From Streptomyces netropsis (GTDB lineage: Bacteria > Actinomycetota > Actinomycetes > Streptomycetales > Streptomycetaceae), in assembly GCF_014203545.1 (NCBI RefSeq), contig NZ_JACHJG010000001.1:558001-622000 (forward strand): DNA of 64,000 bases, in the 5' to 3' direction. This document shows, piece by piece, positions 43,129 through 51,934 of this stretch (positions are counted from its first letter, which is position 1; each line of letters opens with the position of its first letter). Below the pieces are notes generated by a model. The model was not told the DNA's origin and made no database searches. It saw only the letters and a list, made by a program, of their open reading frames with translations. The translations under genes were made by a program, and so were the position numbers.

Positions 43129-44609
43129 TGAGAACCGACGAGCACATATCCGACGGCTCCATAGCCCGCACCGGCGGCGGGCGGCGGGCGCTCGCGCCGC
43201 GCCGGTTGCTGCGCGGCGCCCTGCCGGCGGTCCTGTTGCTCGTCGCGGCGTGTACGGGCGACGGCGGCGGTGGAGTGGCGGCCGCCGCCGGGCAGCCCGG
43301 GGTGGCGGGCGTCGGCGATCCGCTCTTCCCGCGCCTGGGCAACGGCGGTTACGACGTCCGGCACTACGGACTGACCCTCGACTACGTGCCCGAAGGGAAC
43401 CGGCTGCACGGCATCGCCGTCGTCAAGTCCCGGGCCAAGCAGGATCTGAACGCCTTCAACCTCGACTTCAAGGGCCTGAAGGTACGGACCGCGCTGGTCG
43501 ACGGAAAGTCCGCGCGGGTCTCCCGCAAGGGCGACGAACTGACGGTGACGCCCCGCTCGACGATCGGCAAGGGACGCGAGTTCGAGACGAAGATCGTCTA
43601 CGACGGCAAGCCCCAGCGCGTCGTCGACGCGGACAACGGCAAGGAGGGCTGGGTCGAGACCGACGACGGCTCGGTGAGCCTCGGTGAGCCCATGGGCTCG
43701 ATGACCTGGTTCCCCGGCAACCACCACCCCTCCGACAAGGCCACCTACGACATCAACGTCACGGTGCCCAAGGGCTTCACCGCCGTGGCCAACGGCGAGT
43801 TGAAGCGCAGGACGGTCGCCGAGGACGGGCGGACGACGTTCGCCTGGCGCACCGCCGAGCCCATGGCCAGCTACCTCGCCAGCGTCGCGGTCGGGGACTT
43901 CACCGTCTCCGAGACGAAGACGAAGGACGGCCTCCCGGTGTACGTCGCCGTCGACCCGGACGAGGCGGAGCGCAGCAAGGGCGTCGAGAAACTCATCCCC
44001 AAGGTCGTCGAGTGGGGGAGCGGGCTCTTCGGCCCGTACCCCTTCAGCGGCACCGGCGCCGTCGTCGACAACAACCCCGACGTCGACTACGCCCTGGAGA
44101 CCCAGGGGAAGCCGTACTTCCCCCACGCGCCTGACGACCTGCTGGTGGTGCACGAGCTGGTGCACCAGTGGTTCGGGAATTCCGTCTCCCCCCGCACCTG
44201 GCGGGACATGTGGCTCAACGAGAGCTTCCCGACCTACGCCGAGTGGATGTGGGAGGAGAAGACCGGCGGCCGGACCGTGGCGAAGATCTTCCAGGACTTC
44301 TACGACGGCACCGACAAGCTCAGCGAGGACATCTGGGACTTCCCGCCCGGCAATCCGCCCGCCGACGACGTGTCCGGCGACCCCGTCTACGGCCGCGGCG
44401 CGATGGTGCTGCACAAGGTGCGCGAAGCCGTCGGCGACAAGACCTTCTTCGACATCGTCCGCACCTGGACGAAGCAACACCGGCACGGCAACGCCGAGAC
44501 CCGCCAGTTCATCGAGCTGTGCGAGAAGAAGTCCGGCAAGGACCTGGGCAAGCTCTTCGAGGCCTGGCTGTACGGGAAGGCCAAGCCCCCGAGGGGCCGG
44601 GCCGCGTAG
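43128..44609 (+). CDS. M1-family metallopeptidase, lipoprotein
   Basis: The protein has 493 residues. It has an N-terminal signal with lipobox LVAAC (Cys42), so it is probably anchored outside the membrane. The N-terminal beta domain (LTLDYVPEGNRLHGIAVV) precedes the catalytic domain with zinc motif HELVHQWFG (His342, Glu343, His346) and NESFPTYAE (Glu365, third ligand). The exopeptidase GAMEN motif is not evident; the segment near it reads DYALETQGKP, consistent with the extracellular actinobacterial M1 subgroup. Peptide trimming in the cell envelope is likely. It ends before the 44624 hairpin. Confidence 0.92.
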   Translation: MRTDEHISDGSIARTGGGRRALAPRRLLRGALPAVLLLVAACTGDGGGGVAAAAGQPGVAGVGDPLFPRLGNGGYDVRHYGLTLDYVPEGNRLHGIAVVKSRAKQDLNAFNLDFKGLKVRTALVDGKSARVSRKGDELTVTPRSTIGKGREFETKIVYDGKPQRVVDADNGKEGWVETDDGSVSLGEPMGSMTWFPGNHHPSDKATYDINVTVPKGFTAVANGELKRRTVAEDGRTTFAWRTAEPMASYLASVAVGDFTVSETKTKDGLPVYVAVDPDEAERSKGVEKLIPKVVEWGSGLFGPYPFSGTGAVVDNNPDVDYALETQGKPYFPHAPDDLLVVHELVHQWFGNSVSPRTWRDMWLNESFPTYAEWMWEEKTGGRTVAKIFQDFYDGTDKLSEDIWDFPPGNPPADDVSGDPVYGRGAMVLHKVREAVGDKTFFDIVRTWTKQHRHGNAETRQFIELCEKKSGKDLGKLFEAWLYGKAKPPRGRAA

Positions 44610-44623
44610 GCCGTGCCGGCGGT

Positions 44624-44703
44624 GTCCTCAATCGCCGGACGGGCTGGCTGTGCTGTGTCCTCAATCGCCGGACGGGCTATCAGCCCGTCCGGCGATTGAG
44701 GAC
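44624..44703. terminator. REP-type palindrome acting as bidirectional terminator
   Basis: A 22-nt unit GTCCTCAATCGCCGGACGGG..CT occurs at 44624-44645 and again at 44657-44678; the second copy pairs perfectly with 44682-44703 over ATC. It lies between the convergent M1 peptidase and F420-type oxidoreductase genes. Confidence 0.85.
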
Positions 44704-44740
44704 GCGCCCGCAGGGCGCTCGCCGCCGCAGGCGGCAACGC

Positions 44741-45751
44741 TCACGCGTTGAGCTCGGCCAGCACCCGGAGCGTCCCGGGGTCGGGCGCGGTCACCAGCAG
44801 ATCCGTGACCGGCCCCGCGCGCCACGCCGTCAGCCGCTCGGCGATCCGCTCCTTCGGCCCGACCAGGGAGATCTCGTCGGCGAAGGAGTCCGGCACCGCC
44901 TCCACCGCCTCCGCCCGCCGTCCCGCGAGAAACAGCTCCCGCACCCGCCGCGCCGCGTCCTCGAAGCCCATCCGCGCCATCAGGTCGGCGTGGAAGTTGC
45001 GGGTCGCGTGCCCCATCCCGCCGATGTAGAAGCCGAGCATCGCCTTCACCGGCCGCAGCCCCTCGGCGACGTCGGCGCACACCTGCGCCCGCACCATGGG
45101 CGCGACCATGAACCCCTCGGGCACCGCGCCCAGTGAGGCCGTGTAGACGTCCGCGCGCTCGGGCGACCAGTACAGCGGCAGCCAGCCGTCGGCGATGCGC
45201 GCGGTCTGGGCGATGTTCCGGGGGCCCTCGGCGCCGAGCAGGACCGGCAGTCCGCGGCGGAGCGGGTGGGTGACGGACTTCAGCGGCTTGCCGAGGCCGG
45301 TGGCTCCGGGACCGGTGTAGGGGAGGGGATGGAAACGGCCGTCGAGCGTGACGGGGGCCTCCCGGCGCAGCACCTGCCGGACGACGTCCACGTACTCGCG
45401 CGTGGCGGTCAGCGGGCTCGCCGGGAACGGGCGCCCGTACCACCCCTCCACCACCTGCGGGCCCGACAGCCCCAGCCCGAGCAGCACCCGGCCCCCGGAG
45501 AGGTGGTCGAGCGTCAGCGCGTGCATCGCCGTGGCGGTGGGTGCGCGGGCCGCCATCTGCGCCACGGCCGTACCGAGCAGGATCCGCTCGGTACGGGCGG
45601 CGATCCAGGTGAGCGCGGTGAAGGCGTCGGAGCCCCAGGACTCGGACGTCCACACCGAGTGGTAGCCCAGCCGCTCGGCCTGCCGGACGAGCTCCACGTG
45701 CCGCGGGTCGGGGCCACGGCCCCAGTAGCCGAGTGCCAGGCCGAGTCGCAT
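44741..45751 (-). CDS. LLM class F420-dependent oxidoreductase
   Basis: The protein has 336 residues. Luciferase-like TIM barrel: MRLGLALGYWG, LVRQAERLGYHSVWTSESWGSDAFTALTWIAARTERILLGTAVAQMAARAPTATAM, LDHLSGGRVLLGLGLSGPQVVEGWYG, IADGWLPLYWSPE. These are typical of F420H2-using reductases or dehydrogenases of actinobacteria. Substrate unknown. No KstR-type motif was found upstream. Confidence 0.92.
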   Translation of the reverse strand: MRLGLALGYWGRGPDPRHVELVRQAERLGYHSVWTSESWGSDAFTALTWIAARTERILLGTAVAQMAARAPTATAMHALTLDHLSGGRVLLGLGLSGPQVVEGWYGRPFPASPLTATREYVDVVRQVLRREAPVTLDGRFHPLPYTGPGATGLGKPLKSVTHPLRRGLPVLLGAEGPRNIAQTARIADGWLPLYWSPERADVYTASLGAVPEGFMVAPMVRAQVCADVAEGLRPVKAMLGFYIGGMGHATRNFHADLMARMGFEDAARRVRELFLAGRRAEAVEAVPDSFADEISLVGPKERIAERLTAWRAGPVTDLLVTAPDPGTLRVLAELNA

Positions 45752-45856
45752 GCCGTGCCGCCCCCTCCACTGGAACTAACGATCCGTCAGGCAAGGTCCG
45801 GCGACTGTACGGGCGACCGGCCGGCTCTGCAAGAGGGGCTCAGGGCTGGGGAAAAG

Positions 45857-45890
45857 CGAAGGCCCGCCGGGCGAACCCGGCGGGCCTTCG
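45857..45890 (-). terminator. 15-bp stem tetraloop terminator
   Basis: CGAAGGCCCGCCGGG (45857-45871) pairs with 45876-45890 over CGAA; CTTTTCCCC follows on the minus strand. It ends the DUF5336 gene. Confidence 0.92.
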
Positions 45891-45919
45891 ATGTGCGGAG
45901 CTTCCTCCGGGCGCGTGCC

Positions 45920-46789
45920 TCAGCCGCGCTGGATGCCCGTCGTGTCCTGCAGCACGCCGCGTCGGCCGTCCTGCGTCTGCGCGACGAGCGCCTGACCGCG
46001 CTGGTCCACCGCGAGGTACCACGTACCGGGCGCCAGCTCGGCGATCTGCGTCGGCGAGCCGTCCTCCCCGTACAGGGGGCGGGCCACCGGCACCGCGAAC
46101 CAGAACGGGGCGAAGTCACCGGCGGGCGCCGGGGCGGGCTGTGTGGCGGCGGGCTGCGCCTGCGCCGGAGCCGGCTGGTCCTGCTGGGGCTGCGGCTGAC
46201 CGGTCTGACCGGTCTGCGCGCCGTAGGGCTGCTGCTGCGCGCCGTACGGGGCCTGACCCTGCTGCATGCCACCCGGACCCGGGTAGCCGTAGCCGGGGCC
46301 CGCGCCGTACGGGGACGGGGCCTGCGGGGCCGGAGCGCCCACGAGCGGGGCCTTGAGCGCCGGGATCCGCTGCGTGAGCAGCGCACCGGCGGCCATCACG
46401 AGCAGCGCGATGAGCGCCAGGATGCGGCCGACGCCCGCACCGACCTTGTCGTTGTCCTCCAGCGCGCCGCCGAACATCGTCCACAGCGAGGACCACGCGG
46501 CGAACACCGTGAGAGCGGTGCCCCACTGGTCGAGCGTGAGCCCGAGGAGGTTGCGGCCCTGGGGCTGGAAGCGGCCCGCGATGATGAGCACCGCGCCGAC
46601 GATCCCGGCGAGGACGACGGTGGGCAGCACCGGGAAGAGCTTCGAGTCCCACAGGTTGGGCAGGTCCGACTTGTCGCAGAACTGGCCACTGCAATCGACG
46701 GAGTAAAAATCGAGGAACGAGGCGATGAACAGCAACACCGCTGCTCCGATCACCACGCCGTCGCCTCGAGTGAGGGAGCGGATGTTCAC
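45920..46789 (-). CDS. DUF5336-type membrane protein with Pro/Gln-rich linker
   Basis: The protein has 289 residues. Four membrane spans in the first 150 residues (VVIGAAVLLFIASFLDFYSV, LPTVVLAGIVGAVLIIAG, LTVFAAWSSLWTMFGG, ILALIALLVMAAGALLT) resemble the mycobacterial 34-kDa antigen (DUF5336). A Tyr-Gly-Pro-Gln-Ala low-complexity stretch (YGAGPGYGYPGPGG, QQPYGAQTGQTGQ) links to a C-terminal soluble domain (FAPFWFAVPVARPLYGEDGS..WYLAVDQRG..LVAQTQDGRRGVLQDTTGI). Function unknown; probably cell-envelope related. Confidence 0.8.
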   Translation of the reverse strand: MNIRSLTRGDGVVIGAAVLLFIASFLDFYSVDCSGQFCDKSDLPNLWDSKLFPVLPTVVLAGIVGAVLIIAGRFQPQGRNLLGLTLDQWGTALTVFAAWSSLWTMFGGALEDNDKVGAGVGRILALIALLVMAAGALLTQRIPALKAPLVGAPAPQAPSPYGAGPGYGYPGPGGMQQGQAPYGAQQQPYGAQTGQTGQPQPQQDQPAPAQAQPAATQPAPAPAGDFAPFWFAVPVARPLYGEDGSPTQIAELAPGTWYLAVDQRGQALVAQTQDGRRGVLQDTTGIQRG

Positions 46790-46952
46790 CTAAAATCCTT
46801 TGTCAGATCTGTCAGAAGGGTCGCGGTCGCCGATACGCGAGATGCGGGGGGCGCGGGGGTGGCCGCCCCATCGTACGGGTGAACCTATCGCCTGGGCGGT
46901 CGGGGCGTCTCCTTCGTATCACCCTCGTGACACGGCCGTGGCCTGCTGGTAT

Positions 46953-47951
46953 CTACCCCCGCAGGAAGTCCGTAATGCCGTCCGCGATCCCACGCGCCGC
47001 CTTCTCGCGCCACGTCGTATCGGTGAGCAGAGCGGCGTCCTTCGGGTCGCGCATGTTGCCGCATTCGATGAACACCTTCGGCTGGGTGGAGAGGTTGAGC
47101 CCACCCAGATCGGACCGGGTGTCCAGACCGGTGCCGCCCCCGATGTAGTTCGACGGCGCGCTCCCGGTCGTCCGTACGAAGTTCCCGGCGATCCGCGCGC
47201 CCAGCTCCTTCGACGGCCCGACGATCGGTGCGGTGTCCGCGCGGCCGCCGCGCACGTTCGCGGGCAGGATCACATGGAAGCCGCGATTGCCGACCGCCGA
47301 ACCGTCCGCGTGCACGGACACGACGGCGTCCGCGTGCGCCTTGTTGCCGATCGCGGCCCGCTCGTCCACGCACGGCCCGTACGGCCGGTCGCCGTCGTGG
47401 GTGAAGCTGACGGTGACGCCCTGCTCCTGGAGCATCGCCCGGATCCGGTGCGCGACATCGAGCGTGAACGTGGCCTCGGCGTAGCCGTCGTCGGTGGACG
47501 TGCCGGTGGTGTCGCACTCCTTACGACCGGTGCCGATGTCGACGGAACGGTTGATCTCGGCGGTGTGGTCGACGTTACGGGTGTTGTGACCGGGGTCGAT
47601 GACGACGACCTTGCCCTTGAGCGGACCGTCGGCGCGGGGCCGGCCGACCGGCGCCGCCGCCGTCGCCTCGTCGGCGGGGCGCGACGCCGGCGCCGTCGGC
47701 TTCGACGGCGTCACGAGCGGCGAGGGGCGCGCGGACGACGGCTTCCCCGACGGGCCGGACGGTGCGGGACGCGTCGCGGAGGAGGCCGCCACCGGGGACT
47801 TGGCGTCGTCCGCAGCACCGCCCGCGGCGGCGTCCCACAGCAGCCAGCCCGCCAGCGAGAGTGCCAGTAACGCGGCCAGCGCCACGAGAAGGGGGGTGCG
47901 AGGGATGCCGCCCAGGCGGCCGGGCACGCGGGAATTCCTGCCGTTGGACAC
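46953..47951 (-). CDS. N-acetylmuramoyl-L-alanine amidase (Amidase_3)
   Basis: The protein has 332 residues with a GTG start. An N-terminal membrane segment (LLVALAALLALSLAGWLLWDA) and a Pro/Ala/Ser stalk precede the catalytic domain: VVVIDPGHNTRN (zinc His), ATFTLDVAHRIRAMLQEQGVTVSFTHDGD (zinc Glu), VSVHADGSAVGNRGFHVI (zinc His) and KVFIECGNMRDPKDAALL (catalytic Glu). It cleaves the peptide stem from glycan strands outside the cell. Confidence 0.93.
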   Translation of the reverse strand: MSNGRNSRVPGRLGGIPRTPLLVALAALLALSLAGWLLWDAAAGGAADDAKSPVAASSATRPAPSGPSGKPSSARPSPLVTPSKPTAPASRPADEATAAAPVGRPRADGPLKGKVVVIDPGHNTRNVDHTAEINRSVDIGTGRKECDTTGTSTDDGYAEATFTLDVAHRIRAMLQEQGVTVSFTHDGDRPYGPCVDERAAIGNKAHADAVVSVHADGSAVGNRGFHVILPANVRGGRADTAPIVGPSKELGARIAGNFVRTTGSAPSNYIGGGTGLDTRSDLGGLNLSTQPKVFIECGNMRDPKDAALLTDTTWREKAARGIADGITDFLRG

Positions 47952-48149
47952 CCGGCGATGCTAGCGCCGCCGCCCGCGCTCCGAGACCCCCTCCGCGAAG
48001 TAGGCGCCACCGCCCCCGGACCCACGCTCGCAGGGCGTGGCCGGCGGCGTCCGGTGCGTGCGATCCCGACAACGTGGTGAGCGTGCGTGACGAGGCAACC
48101 GGCGGTCGCGGGGGAGTCGCGGGTGGGAACGGGGCTTCGCGGTCACGCG

Positions 48150-48797
48150 CTACGCGGCGCGGGGACCGGCCACCCGGCGCAGCACGCGCAACGAGCGCGT
48201 CACCGAGACCTCGGCGAACTCGCCGGACTCCAGGGCCCGGAGGTAGACGCGGTACGGCGCCTGCCCGCCGTCCGCCGGGTCGGGGAAGACGTCGTGGATG
48301 ACGAGCAGCCCGCCCGGCACGACGTGCGGGGCCCAGCCCTCGTAGTCGGCGTTCGCGTGCTCGTCGGTGTGCCCGCCGTCGATGAAGACGAGCCCGACCG
48401 GTGTCCCCCAGACCGCCGCGACCTGCGGCGACCGGCCGACGATCGCGATCACGTGCGGTTCCAGGCCCGCCTTGTAGAGCGTGCGGCGGAAGGTCGGCAG
48501 GGTGTCCATGCGGCCCACGCCGGGGTCGTCGTCCACGACGGACGGGTCGTGGTACTCCCAGCCGGGCTGCTGCTCCTCGCTGCCCCGGTGGTGGTCGACG
48601 GTCACGGCCGTCGTCCCGGCCTCCCGCGCGGCGGCGGCCAGCAGCAGGGTCGAGCGCCCGCAGTACGTACCGACTTCGAGCAGCGGCCCGAGCGCCGCCG
48701 CCTCCTCGGCGGCGGCATAGAGGGCGAGACCCTCGTCGACCGGCATGAAGCCCTTCGCCGCCTCGAAAGCGGCGAGTATCTCGGGTTTGGGGGGCAT
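48150..48797 (-). CDS. Class I SAM-dependent methyltransferase
   Basis: The protein has 215 residues. GPLLEVGTYCGRSTLLLAAAARE is a motif I of the O-methyltransferase / Methyltransf_24 type, VTVDHHRGSEEQQPGWEYHD contains the acidic residue, VGLVFIDGGHTDEHANADYEGW resembles the catalytic region, and GGLLVIHDVFPD follows. The HHRGSEEQ stretch is usual in a widespread actinobacterial subgroup. Substrate unknown. The segment 47952-48149 holds the amidase promoter side and nothing else clear. Confidence 0.88.
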   Translation of the reverse strand: MPPKPEILAAFEAAKGFMPVDEGLALYAAAEEAAALGPLLEVGTYCGRSTLLLAAAAREAGTTAVTVDHHRGSEEQQPGWEYHDPSVVDDDPGVGRMDTLPTFRRTLYKAGLEPHVIAIVGRSPQVAAVWGTPVGLVFIDGGHTDEHANADYEGWAPHVVPGGLLVIHDVFPDPADGGQAPYRVYLRALESGEFAEVSVTRSLRVLRRVAGPRAA

Positions 48798-48931
48798 GCG
48801 GTCCTCCTGGCGATGCGGGTCGTGGCCTCATGCTGCCGCATGTCCGTGACGCGCGCCGTGCCGGGGCCGGGCCCCGGGCCTCCGGGGCAGGGGCCGGGCG
48901 GCCGTCCGGCCAGGGACGGTCGCACATAACA

Positions 48932-48953
48932 AGCCCGTCCGGCGATTGAGGAC
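48932..48953. repeat. Single REP half-element
   Basis: AGCCCGTCCGGCGATTGAGG+AC is the same 22-nt unit as in the 44657-44703 palindrome, here alone between two minus-strand genes, downstream of the response regulator stop at 48980. Confidence 0.85.
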
Positions 48954-48979
48954 AGCGCCCTCCGGGCGCCTTCCCGGAG

Positions 48980-49594
48980 CTACAGCCAACCGTTCTGCCG
49001 AGCCGCCCGCACGGCCTCCATGCGATTGCGCGTCGCCGTCTTCCCTATGGCCGCCGACAGATAATTCCGCACCGTCGCGGGCGACAAGTGCACCTTCGCC
49101 GCGATGTCCGCCACCGTCGCCCCGTCCACCGCCGCGGCCAGCACGTCGCGTTCGCGCTGGGTGAGCGGGTTGGGGCCGGCGCTCAGCGCCGCCGCGGCCA
49201 GGGCCGGGTCGATGACGCGCTCTCCCGCCAGCACCCGGCGGATCGCCGCGGCGAGTTCCTCCACCGGGCCGTCCTTGACCAGGAATCCGGACGCCCCCGC
49301 CTCCATGGCGCGGCGCAGATACCCGGGCCGGCCGAAGGTGGTGAGGATCAGCACCCGGCAGTCCGGCAGCCGTTCGCGCAGTTCGGCCGCCGCGTCGAGG
49401 CCGCTGCGGCCCGGCAGTTCGATGTCGAGGAGGGCGATGTCGGGCCGGGTCGCCAGGGCCTGGGGGAGGATCTCGTCGCCGTTGCCGACCTGCGCGACGA
49501 TCTCGATGTCGTCCTCCAGACCGAGCAGCAGCGCGAGCGCGCCCCGCATCATGCCCTGGTCCTCGGCAAGCAGCACGTTGATGACGCGGCTCAT
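48980..49594 (-). CDS. NarL/FixJ-family response regulator (DesR-like)
   Basis: The protein has 204 residues. The receiver has LLAEDQGMMRGALALLLG, phosphoacceptor Asp in IALLDIELPGRSG, Thr in VLILTTFGRPGYLRRAMEAGASGFLVKDG (with the Lys), and the LuxR HTH reads LTQRERDVLAAAVDGATVADIAAKVHLSPATVRNYLSAAIGKT. It overlaps the kinase gene by four bases (ATGA) and is its cognate partner. Similar pairs sense membrane state (DesK/DesR). Confidence 0.95.
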   Translation of the reverse strand: MSRVINVLLAEDQGMMRGALALLLGLEDDIEIVAQVGNGDEILPQALATRPDIALLDIELPGRSGLDAAAELRERLPDCRVLILTTFGRPGYLRRAMEAGASGFLVKDGPVEELAAAIRRVLAGERVIDPALAAAALSAGPNPLTQRERDVLAAAVDGATVADIAAKVHLSPATVRNYLSAAIGKTATRNRMEAVRAARQNGWL

Positions 49595-50742
49595 GCGGCC
49601 CGGTCCTCCTCTTCGTCGTCCACCGGAAGTTCCGCCACCAGGCGGAAGCCCCGCTTACCGTCGGGCCCGGCGGCCAGTGCGCCGCCCGCGGCGGCCAGCC
49701 GCTCGGTCAGTCCCTTGAGGCCCGTACCGCCCTTGGCGCTGCCCGGTTCGGCGGATTCCGAGCCTACGCCGCGACCGTCGTCGGTGATCTCCAGATGGAC
49801 CCGGTCCGGCTCGCCGCGCACCTCGATCGCGCAGCGGGCCGCGGCGCTGTGCCGGACGACGTTGGTGACGCCCTCGCGCACCACCCAGCCGAGCAGCGCC
49901 GCGGTCTGGGGCGGCAGGGGCGGGCCCGACTGGCGGATGTCGGTGGCGATGCCGGAGGCGTCGAGGAGGGAGCGGGCGCGCTCGAGTTCGGTGGTGAGGC
50001 TGCCCTCGCGGTAGCCCGTGACGGCCTCACGGATCTCGGTGAGGGCCTGCCGGCCCACCGCCTCGATGTCGGCGGCCTGGCCGACGGCCGCGTCCAGATC
50101 GCGCGGGGCCAGCCGGCGGACGGCCTCGGCCTTGACCACGATCACGGACATGGTGTGGCCGAGCAGGTCGTGCAGGTCGCGCGAGAAGCGCAGCCGTTCG
50201 CGCTCGACGGCGGCGTGGGCCAGCTCCTCGCGGGTGGCGCGGAGCCGCTCCACCGTCTCGTAGAGGTTCAGTAAGGACGCCGCGACCAGGCCCGACAGCG
50301 CGGTGCCCCAGGCGATGGCCAGGACGTCCTCGGTGTCGTTGTGCACGGCCATCAGCACCCCGACCGTGGTGCCGAGCGTCCCCAGCGCCGCCCCGAGCCG
50401 GGGGCCGCTGCCGCGCAGCACGATGCCGGCGGCCAGGGACAGCAGGGGGAAGCACAGCAGCCAGTCACCGCCGTAGCCGATGGTGAGCGCGTAGGTCACC
50501 GCGGCCAGGGCGGCGAGCGATGCCAGCGGGGCGCGCGTCTCGCGGCGCTCGTCGAGGCCGCGGAAGACGGTGGTGACGTAGAGCGCGACGAAGGCCGCCA
50601 GTCCCGCGGCGCCGAGCCAGGGCAGCGGCAGCTTCCCCCGGCACAGGTCGATCACGTCCCCGGTGAGGATGAGGAGCCAGGGCAGGAAGGTCCGCCGGTC
50701 CGGCGGCCTCATCCGTTCGATCCGCTGCATCGCTCCACTCAT
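49591..50742 (-). CDS. DesK-like sensor histidine kinase
   Basis: The protein has 383 residues. About five or six N-terminal spans (FLPWLLILTGDVIDL, AAGLAAFVALYVTTVF, ALAAVTYALTIGYGG, LGAALGTLGTTVGVLMAV) lead to an HPK7-type dimerisation domain with RFSRDLHDLLGHTMSVIVVKAE (phosphorylated His) and a HATPase with EGVTNVVRHSAA (N box), ITDDGRGVG (G1) and GGTGLKGLTERLAAAGG (G2). No ABC transporter gene follows, unlike many BceS/DesK operons. Confidence 0.95.
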   Translation of the reverse strand: MSGAMQRIERMRPPDRRTFLPWLLILTGDVIDLCRGKLPLPWLGAAGLAAFVALYVTTVFRGLDERRETRAPLASLAALAAVTYALTIGYGGDWLLCFPLLSLAAGIVLRGSGPRLGAALGTLGTTVGVLMAVHNDTEDVLAIAWGTALSGLVAASLLNLYETVERLRATREELAHAAVERERLRFSRDLHDLLGHTMSVIVVKAEAVRRLAPRDLDAAVGQAADIEAVGRQALTEIREAVTGYREGSLTTELERARSLLDASGIATDIRQSGPPLPPQTAALLGWVVREGVTNVVRHSAAARCAIEVRGEPDRVHLEITDDGRGVGSESAEPGSAKGGTGLKGLTERLAAAGGALAAGPDGKRGFRLVAELPVDDEEEDRAA

Positions 50743-50901
50743 GCTCCGACCCTATGGAACCGGGCGGTGAGCTGCGCAGATGAATATGTCCAGGGCGGGC
50801 GGTGACTTTTGTCATGGCATGTGACACGCCGTCAGACAATGCGGTCCGCGGCCTTCCGGCCCCCACGGCGATCGGCTATACAAGGGTGTCATCGGATCGG
50901 C

Positions 50902-50915
50902 TGGAACGCGTTCCA
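50902..50915. promoter_or_regulatory. KstR-type operator, exact perfect palindrome
   Basis: TGGAACGCGTTCCA fits TNNAACNNGTTNNA and is a perfect palindrome extended by one base each side (C and G). It lies about 106 bp upstream of the MaoC-like gene start, between it and the divergent kinase gene. Confidence 0.8.
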
Positions 50916-51020
50916 GTGCCGGACGCGTGCGGGCCGGCCCGGCAGCGACCCCGGCGCGGCCTGCGGTGCGGACGGCCGGGTCGGGGTCTTCGACCACACC
51001 GCGAAGGAGTCGTCGCCCCG

Positions 51021-51887
51021 ATGCCCATCGACGTAAGCCAGGCGGTCGGGGCGGAACCCCGTAGCGTCGAACTCTCCTGGGACCACAAGGACGTCCTCCT
51101 CTACCACCTCGGCATCGGGGCCGGCGCGGCCCGGCCCACCGACCCCGAGGAGCTCCGCTACACCCTGGAGAGCGGGCTCCGGGTGCTCCCCAGCTTCGCG
51201 ACCGTCGCGGGCGGCGGCATGGCCCTGGCCGGCGGCCTCGCCGCGCCCGGCGTCGACGTCGACCTCGCCCGGGTGCTGCACGGCGGGCAGGCCATCGAGC
51301 TGCACCGGCCGCTGCCCGCCCGCGGCTCCGCCACGCTGACCTCCCGCGTCGCCGCCGTGTACGACAAGGGCAAGGCCGCCGTCATCGTGCTGCGCGCGGA
51401 CGCCGCCGACGCCGAGGGGCCGCTGTGGACCAGCGACTGCCGGATCTTCGTCCGCGACGAGGGCGGTTTCGGCGGCGAGCGCGGGCCCTCGGACCGGCTC
51501 CCGGCGCCCACCCGCGAGCCGGACCTGACGGTCCTGCGCCCCACCCGCCCCGACCAGGCCCTGCTCTACCGCCTCTCCGGGGACTGGAACCCGCTGCACG
51601 CCGACCCGGAGTTCGCCGCCCGCGCCGGCTTCGACCGGCCGATCCTGCACGGCCTGTGCAGCTACGGCATCGTCCTCAAGGCCGTCGTCGACACCGTGCT
51701 CGACGGCGACGTGACCCGCGTCCGGTCGTACGCGACCCGCTTCGCGGGCGTCGTCTTCCCCGGCGAGACCCTGCGCGTGCGGATGTGGCGCGAGAGCCCG
51801 GGCCCCGGCCGGGTCCAGGTGTCCGTGACGGCCGTCGAGCGCGAGGACGCGCCGGTCCTCGCCGACACCGTCGTCGAGCACACCTGA
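51021..51887 (+). CDS. MaoC-family enoyl-CoA hydratase, double hot-dog (Hsd4B/ChsH3-like)
   Basis: The protein has 288 residues from ATG 51021 (AAGGAG 11 nt upstream). The N-terminal half (DVLLYHLGIGAGAARPTDPEELRYTLE..FATVAGG) and the C-terminal half with the hydratase-2 motif YRLSGDWNPLHADPEFAARAGFDRPILHG (Asp and His catalytic) form the double hot-dog seen in peroxisomal-type MFE-2 hydratases and in mycobacterial steroid side-chain hydratases. It adds water to 2-enoyl-CoA. First gene of a KstR-box operon with an alcohol dehydrogenase and an SDR. Confidence 0.9.
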   Translation: MPIDVSQAVGAEPRSVELSWDHKDVLLYHLGIGAGAARPTDPEELRYTLESGLRVLPSFATVAGGGMALAGGLAAPGVDVDLARVLHGGQAIELHRPLPARGSATLTSRVAAVYDKGKAAVIVLRADAADAEGPLWTSDCRIFVRDEGGFGGERGPSDRLPAPTREPDLTVLRPTRPDQALLYRLSGDWNPLHADPEFAARAGFDRPILHGLCSYGIVLKAVVDTVLDGDVTRVRSYATRFAGVVFPGETLRVRMWRESPGPGRVQVSVTAVEREDAPVLADTVVEHT

Positions 51888-51934
51888 ACCACGCCCGTAC
51901 CCGCGAATCCTTAAACCCCGAAGGGATACGCATC

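Noticed and set aside
47575-48927. 450-codon minus-strand frame spanning the amidase and methyltransferase
   Set aside because: Runs in a different frame from both genes with Arg/Gly/Pro-biased nonsense sequence.
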